From positions 1 to 42,561 of the forward strand of contig JAHDSC010000114.1 in assembly GCA_018432925.1 (NCBI GenBank): a stretch of 42,561 nt of DNA, read 5' to 3'. This document shows, piece after piece, positions 41,171-42,561 of the stretch. A model generated the notes under the pieces. It searched no databases and was not told the origin of the DNA. It was given only the letters and a program-made list of their open reading frames with translations. The first letter of the stretch is position 1; each line of letters opens with the position of its first letter. Position numbers and translations under genes: made by a program. Origin of the DNA: Desulfobacterales bacterium. GTDB lineage: Bacteria > Desulfobacterota > Desulfobacteria > Desulfobacterales > JAHDSC01.

Positions 41171-42193
41171 ATGAAAATACTGGAATTGACATCAACGGAA
41201 TTGACTCATGAAATCAAGCGTCTCTATGGAAAAGGAGAATATTATGCTCAAGCGGTTTACCGACAGATTTATTGCCATGGGAACACAGATTTCAAACATG
41301 TTAAGGAATTCCAGAATTCAAGAAAACTGGTACGTGAACTCAAAATGGCCCTGGAATTAAATGCCTGCCCCGTCGTCGGCGAACAAAAAGAAGGAGACCT
41401 GACAAAATTCATTACGAAACTAAAGGACAACCTGCAAATCGAATCCGTCATTATTCCCATGGAAACTTATCAAACACTCTGCGTTTCTACACAGGTTGGG
41501 TGCCGAATGGGATGCCGTTTTTGCGCTACTGGACAACTTGGATTTCTGCGAAACCTTACGATAGAAGAAATTGTCGGGCAGTTATATACCGCAAAATTTT
41601 TTTATGGAATGGATATCCGGAATGTCGTTTTCATGGGCATGGGAGAGCCTTTTGACAATTTTGACAATGTCATCCAGGCGATCCGGGTCATGAGTGATCC
41701 AAAAGGATTGAATGTCCCTAAGAGTCGAATTACGATTTCAACCGCCGGAATGGTGGATGGCATCCTCAAGCTCGCTGAACTGAACTGGTCGGATTTGAAT
41801 CTGGCGGTTTCCCTGAATGCACCGAATAACCGGATACGATCATCAATTATGCCGATTAACCGGTCAGTTCCTATGGAAAAACTTAAAGAAGTTCTGTTGG
41901 GTTATCCCCTGAGTAAATCACGTAACTTTTTGGTGGGATATATTTTAATAAAAGATTTAAATGACACTCATCGTCATGCTCTTGATTTGGCAAAATTCCT
42001 CAGGCCATTGAGAGTAAAATTGAATTTGATTCCCTATAATCGGTGTTCCGATTCTCTTTTCGCTCCGCCATCCGATGAGCACATTCGTCGGTTTCAGCGT
42101 TGGTTGGTGAATGAAAAGTTCTTTGTCAGGACGCGTTCAATCCGGGGACGGAATGTGACGTCGGCTTGCGGACAATTAGGAAAGAAACAATAG
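41171..42193 (+). CDS. RlmN/Cfr-family radical SAM RNA methyltransferase, second copy
   Basis: A 340-residue paralogue of the gene at the left edge. The cluster motif is Cys111, Cys115, Cys118 (CRMGCRFC), the upstream Cys104 is in LCVSTQVGC, VFMGMGEP is present, and the C-terminal catalytic Cys333 is in TSACGQL. All residues needed for adenine methylation are therefore present. The usual acidic pair before the last Cys (GDDIDAACGQL-type) reads RGRNVTSACGQL here. It is RlmN-like overall, but whether it methylates C2 or C8, or another RNA, cannot be read. GAGGG lies close before the ATG. Confidence 0.88.
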   Translation: MKILELTSTELTHEIKRLYGKGEYYAQAVYRQIYCHGNTDFKHVKEFQNSRKLVRELKMALELNACPVVGEQKEGDLTKFITKLKDNLQIESVIIPMETYQTLCVSTQVGCRMGCRFCATGQLGFLRNLTIEEIVGQLYTAKFFYGMDIRNVVFMGMGEPFDNFDNVIQAIRVMSDPKGLNVPKSRITISTAGMVDGILKLAELNWSDLNLAVSLNAPNNRIRSSIMPINRSVPMEKLKEVLLGYPLSKSRNFLVGYILIKDLNDTHRHALDLAKFLRPLRVKLNLIPYNRCSDSLFAPPSDEHIRRFQRWLVNEKFFVRTRSIRGRNVTSACGQLGKKQ

Positions 42194-42420
42194 AAAACTG
42201 TTTGGTCAACTATTTGGAAATACAGTTAATAAAAATTTGACATGGAACCATGCATCGCCATCGGTTTGTTCATGCAAATTTTATTGGTTCTGCTAATTAT
42301 AATCAAACCATCATTCAACCTTATTGCAGAGTGCTGTGGAGATGCCTTTCGCGTATTTCGTGTCTTCCCCGCGGAGAACAGCCGCTTCATCATGTATTCC
42401 GAATTCCTTTCTTTCCTCTC

Positions 42421-42561
42421 TTTAACAGGGTGTTGAAAAACAAGAATCAGGCCGTCAGGCAAGGCGCGCGGCGATACGACAAGCGCAGCATATTCAAGCA
42501 TATGTGAGCATTGGCGAGAGCCCCGCAACGCTGAATGGCGGCCTCAGGCGCAGTTTTTCAA
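42421..42561. repeat. Palindromic ~150-bp repeat element, copy 4, cut by window end
   Basis: Starts with TTTAACAGGGTGTTGAAAAA and carries the complement of the copy 1 interior, so it is in the opposite orientation. The outer end of the right repeat lies beyond 42561. The interior matches copy 1 closely (GCGCGGC and GCCCCGC arms; apical CATATTCAAGCATATG). It lies 228 bases after the RlmN-family gene. The minus-strand frame crossing it is an artefact. Confidence 0.88.

Noticed and set aside
42226-42528. 100-codon minus-strand frame at the right end
   Set aside because: It is read out of repeat copy 4; similar spurious frames arise from the other copies.
1-42561. CRISPR array, prophage or complete insertion sequence
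   Set aside because: No regularly spaced short repeats, no phage structural genes and no transposase were seen; the only repeats are the four ~150-bp palindromic copies.

Overview
The window most likely comes from a bacterium of the Desulfobacterota (old Deltaproteobacteria), probably a Desulfobacterales-type anaerobe. This rests on the translation/RNA-modification operon order (ffh-rpsP-KH-rimM-trmD-SPOUT methyltransferase-rplS-rnhB-yraN-rsmI), two fused NDP-forming acyl-CoA synthetases, a corrinoid/methyl-tetrahydrofolate transfer system and a succinate dehydrogenase/fumarate reductase. The taxonomic call is inference; no rRNA or tRNA gene is present.

Region 1 (1-7486): a partial rlmN reading leftwards, then a tight rightward housekeeping run for SRP, ribosomal proteins bS16 and bL19, and RNA maturation. 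The 300-base rimM-trmD gap holds a terminator-like hairpin and a 4-codon minigene overlapping the trmD start.

Region 2 (7547-24090) is metabolic. Rightward it encodes a fused acyl-CoA synthetase, an Sfp-type phosphopantetheinyl transferase, a non-pyrrolysine MttB-family methyltransferase, a complete polar-amino-acid-type ABC importer, a succinate dehydrogenase/fumarate reductase (apparently fused membrane anchor, flavoprotein, iron-sulfur subunit) and an MmgE/PrpD-family protein. Facing it on the minus strand are a corrinoid protein, a pterin-binding methyltransferase and a RACo-like ferredoxin-ASKHA activator. Together the parts suffice for import of a methylated amine, methyl transfer to a corrinoid and then to tetrahydrofolate, and repair of the oxidised corrinoid. 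The substrate is unknown.

Region 3 (24100-27700) is gene-poor. It holds two copies of a ~150-bp palindromic element, an RsbRD-like sensor protein, a pyrimidine-dimer glycosylase-like gene and several broken coding remnants.

Region 4 (27700-42561): serC and hisD diverge; then a PflX-like radical SAM protein, a second acyl-CoA synthetase, a PA2779/PA2778-like three-gene envelope cassette with the peptidase and TPR parts on separate genes, an HTH/Zn-ribbon regulator, a PilZ protein, a Nudix hydrolase, a CBS-ACT protein, a receiver-domain relic, a TPR protein, a cold-shock protein and a second RlmN-family gene. The window ends inside a fourth copy of the palindromic element. Covariation between copies of that element is the clearest unexplained structural signal in the window.
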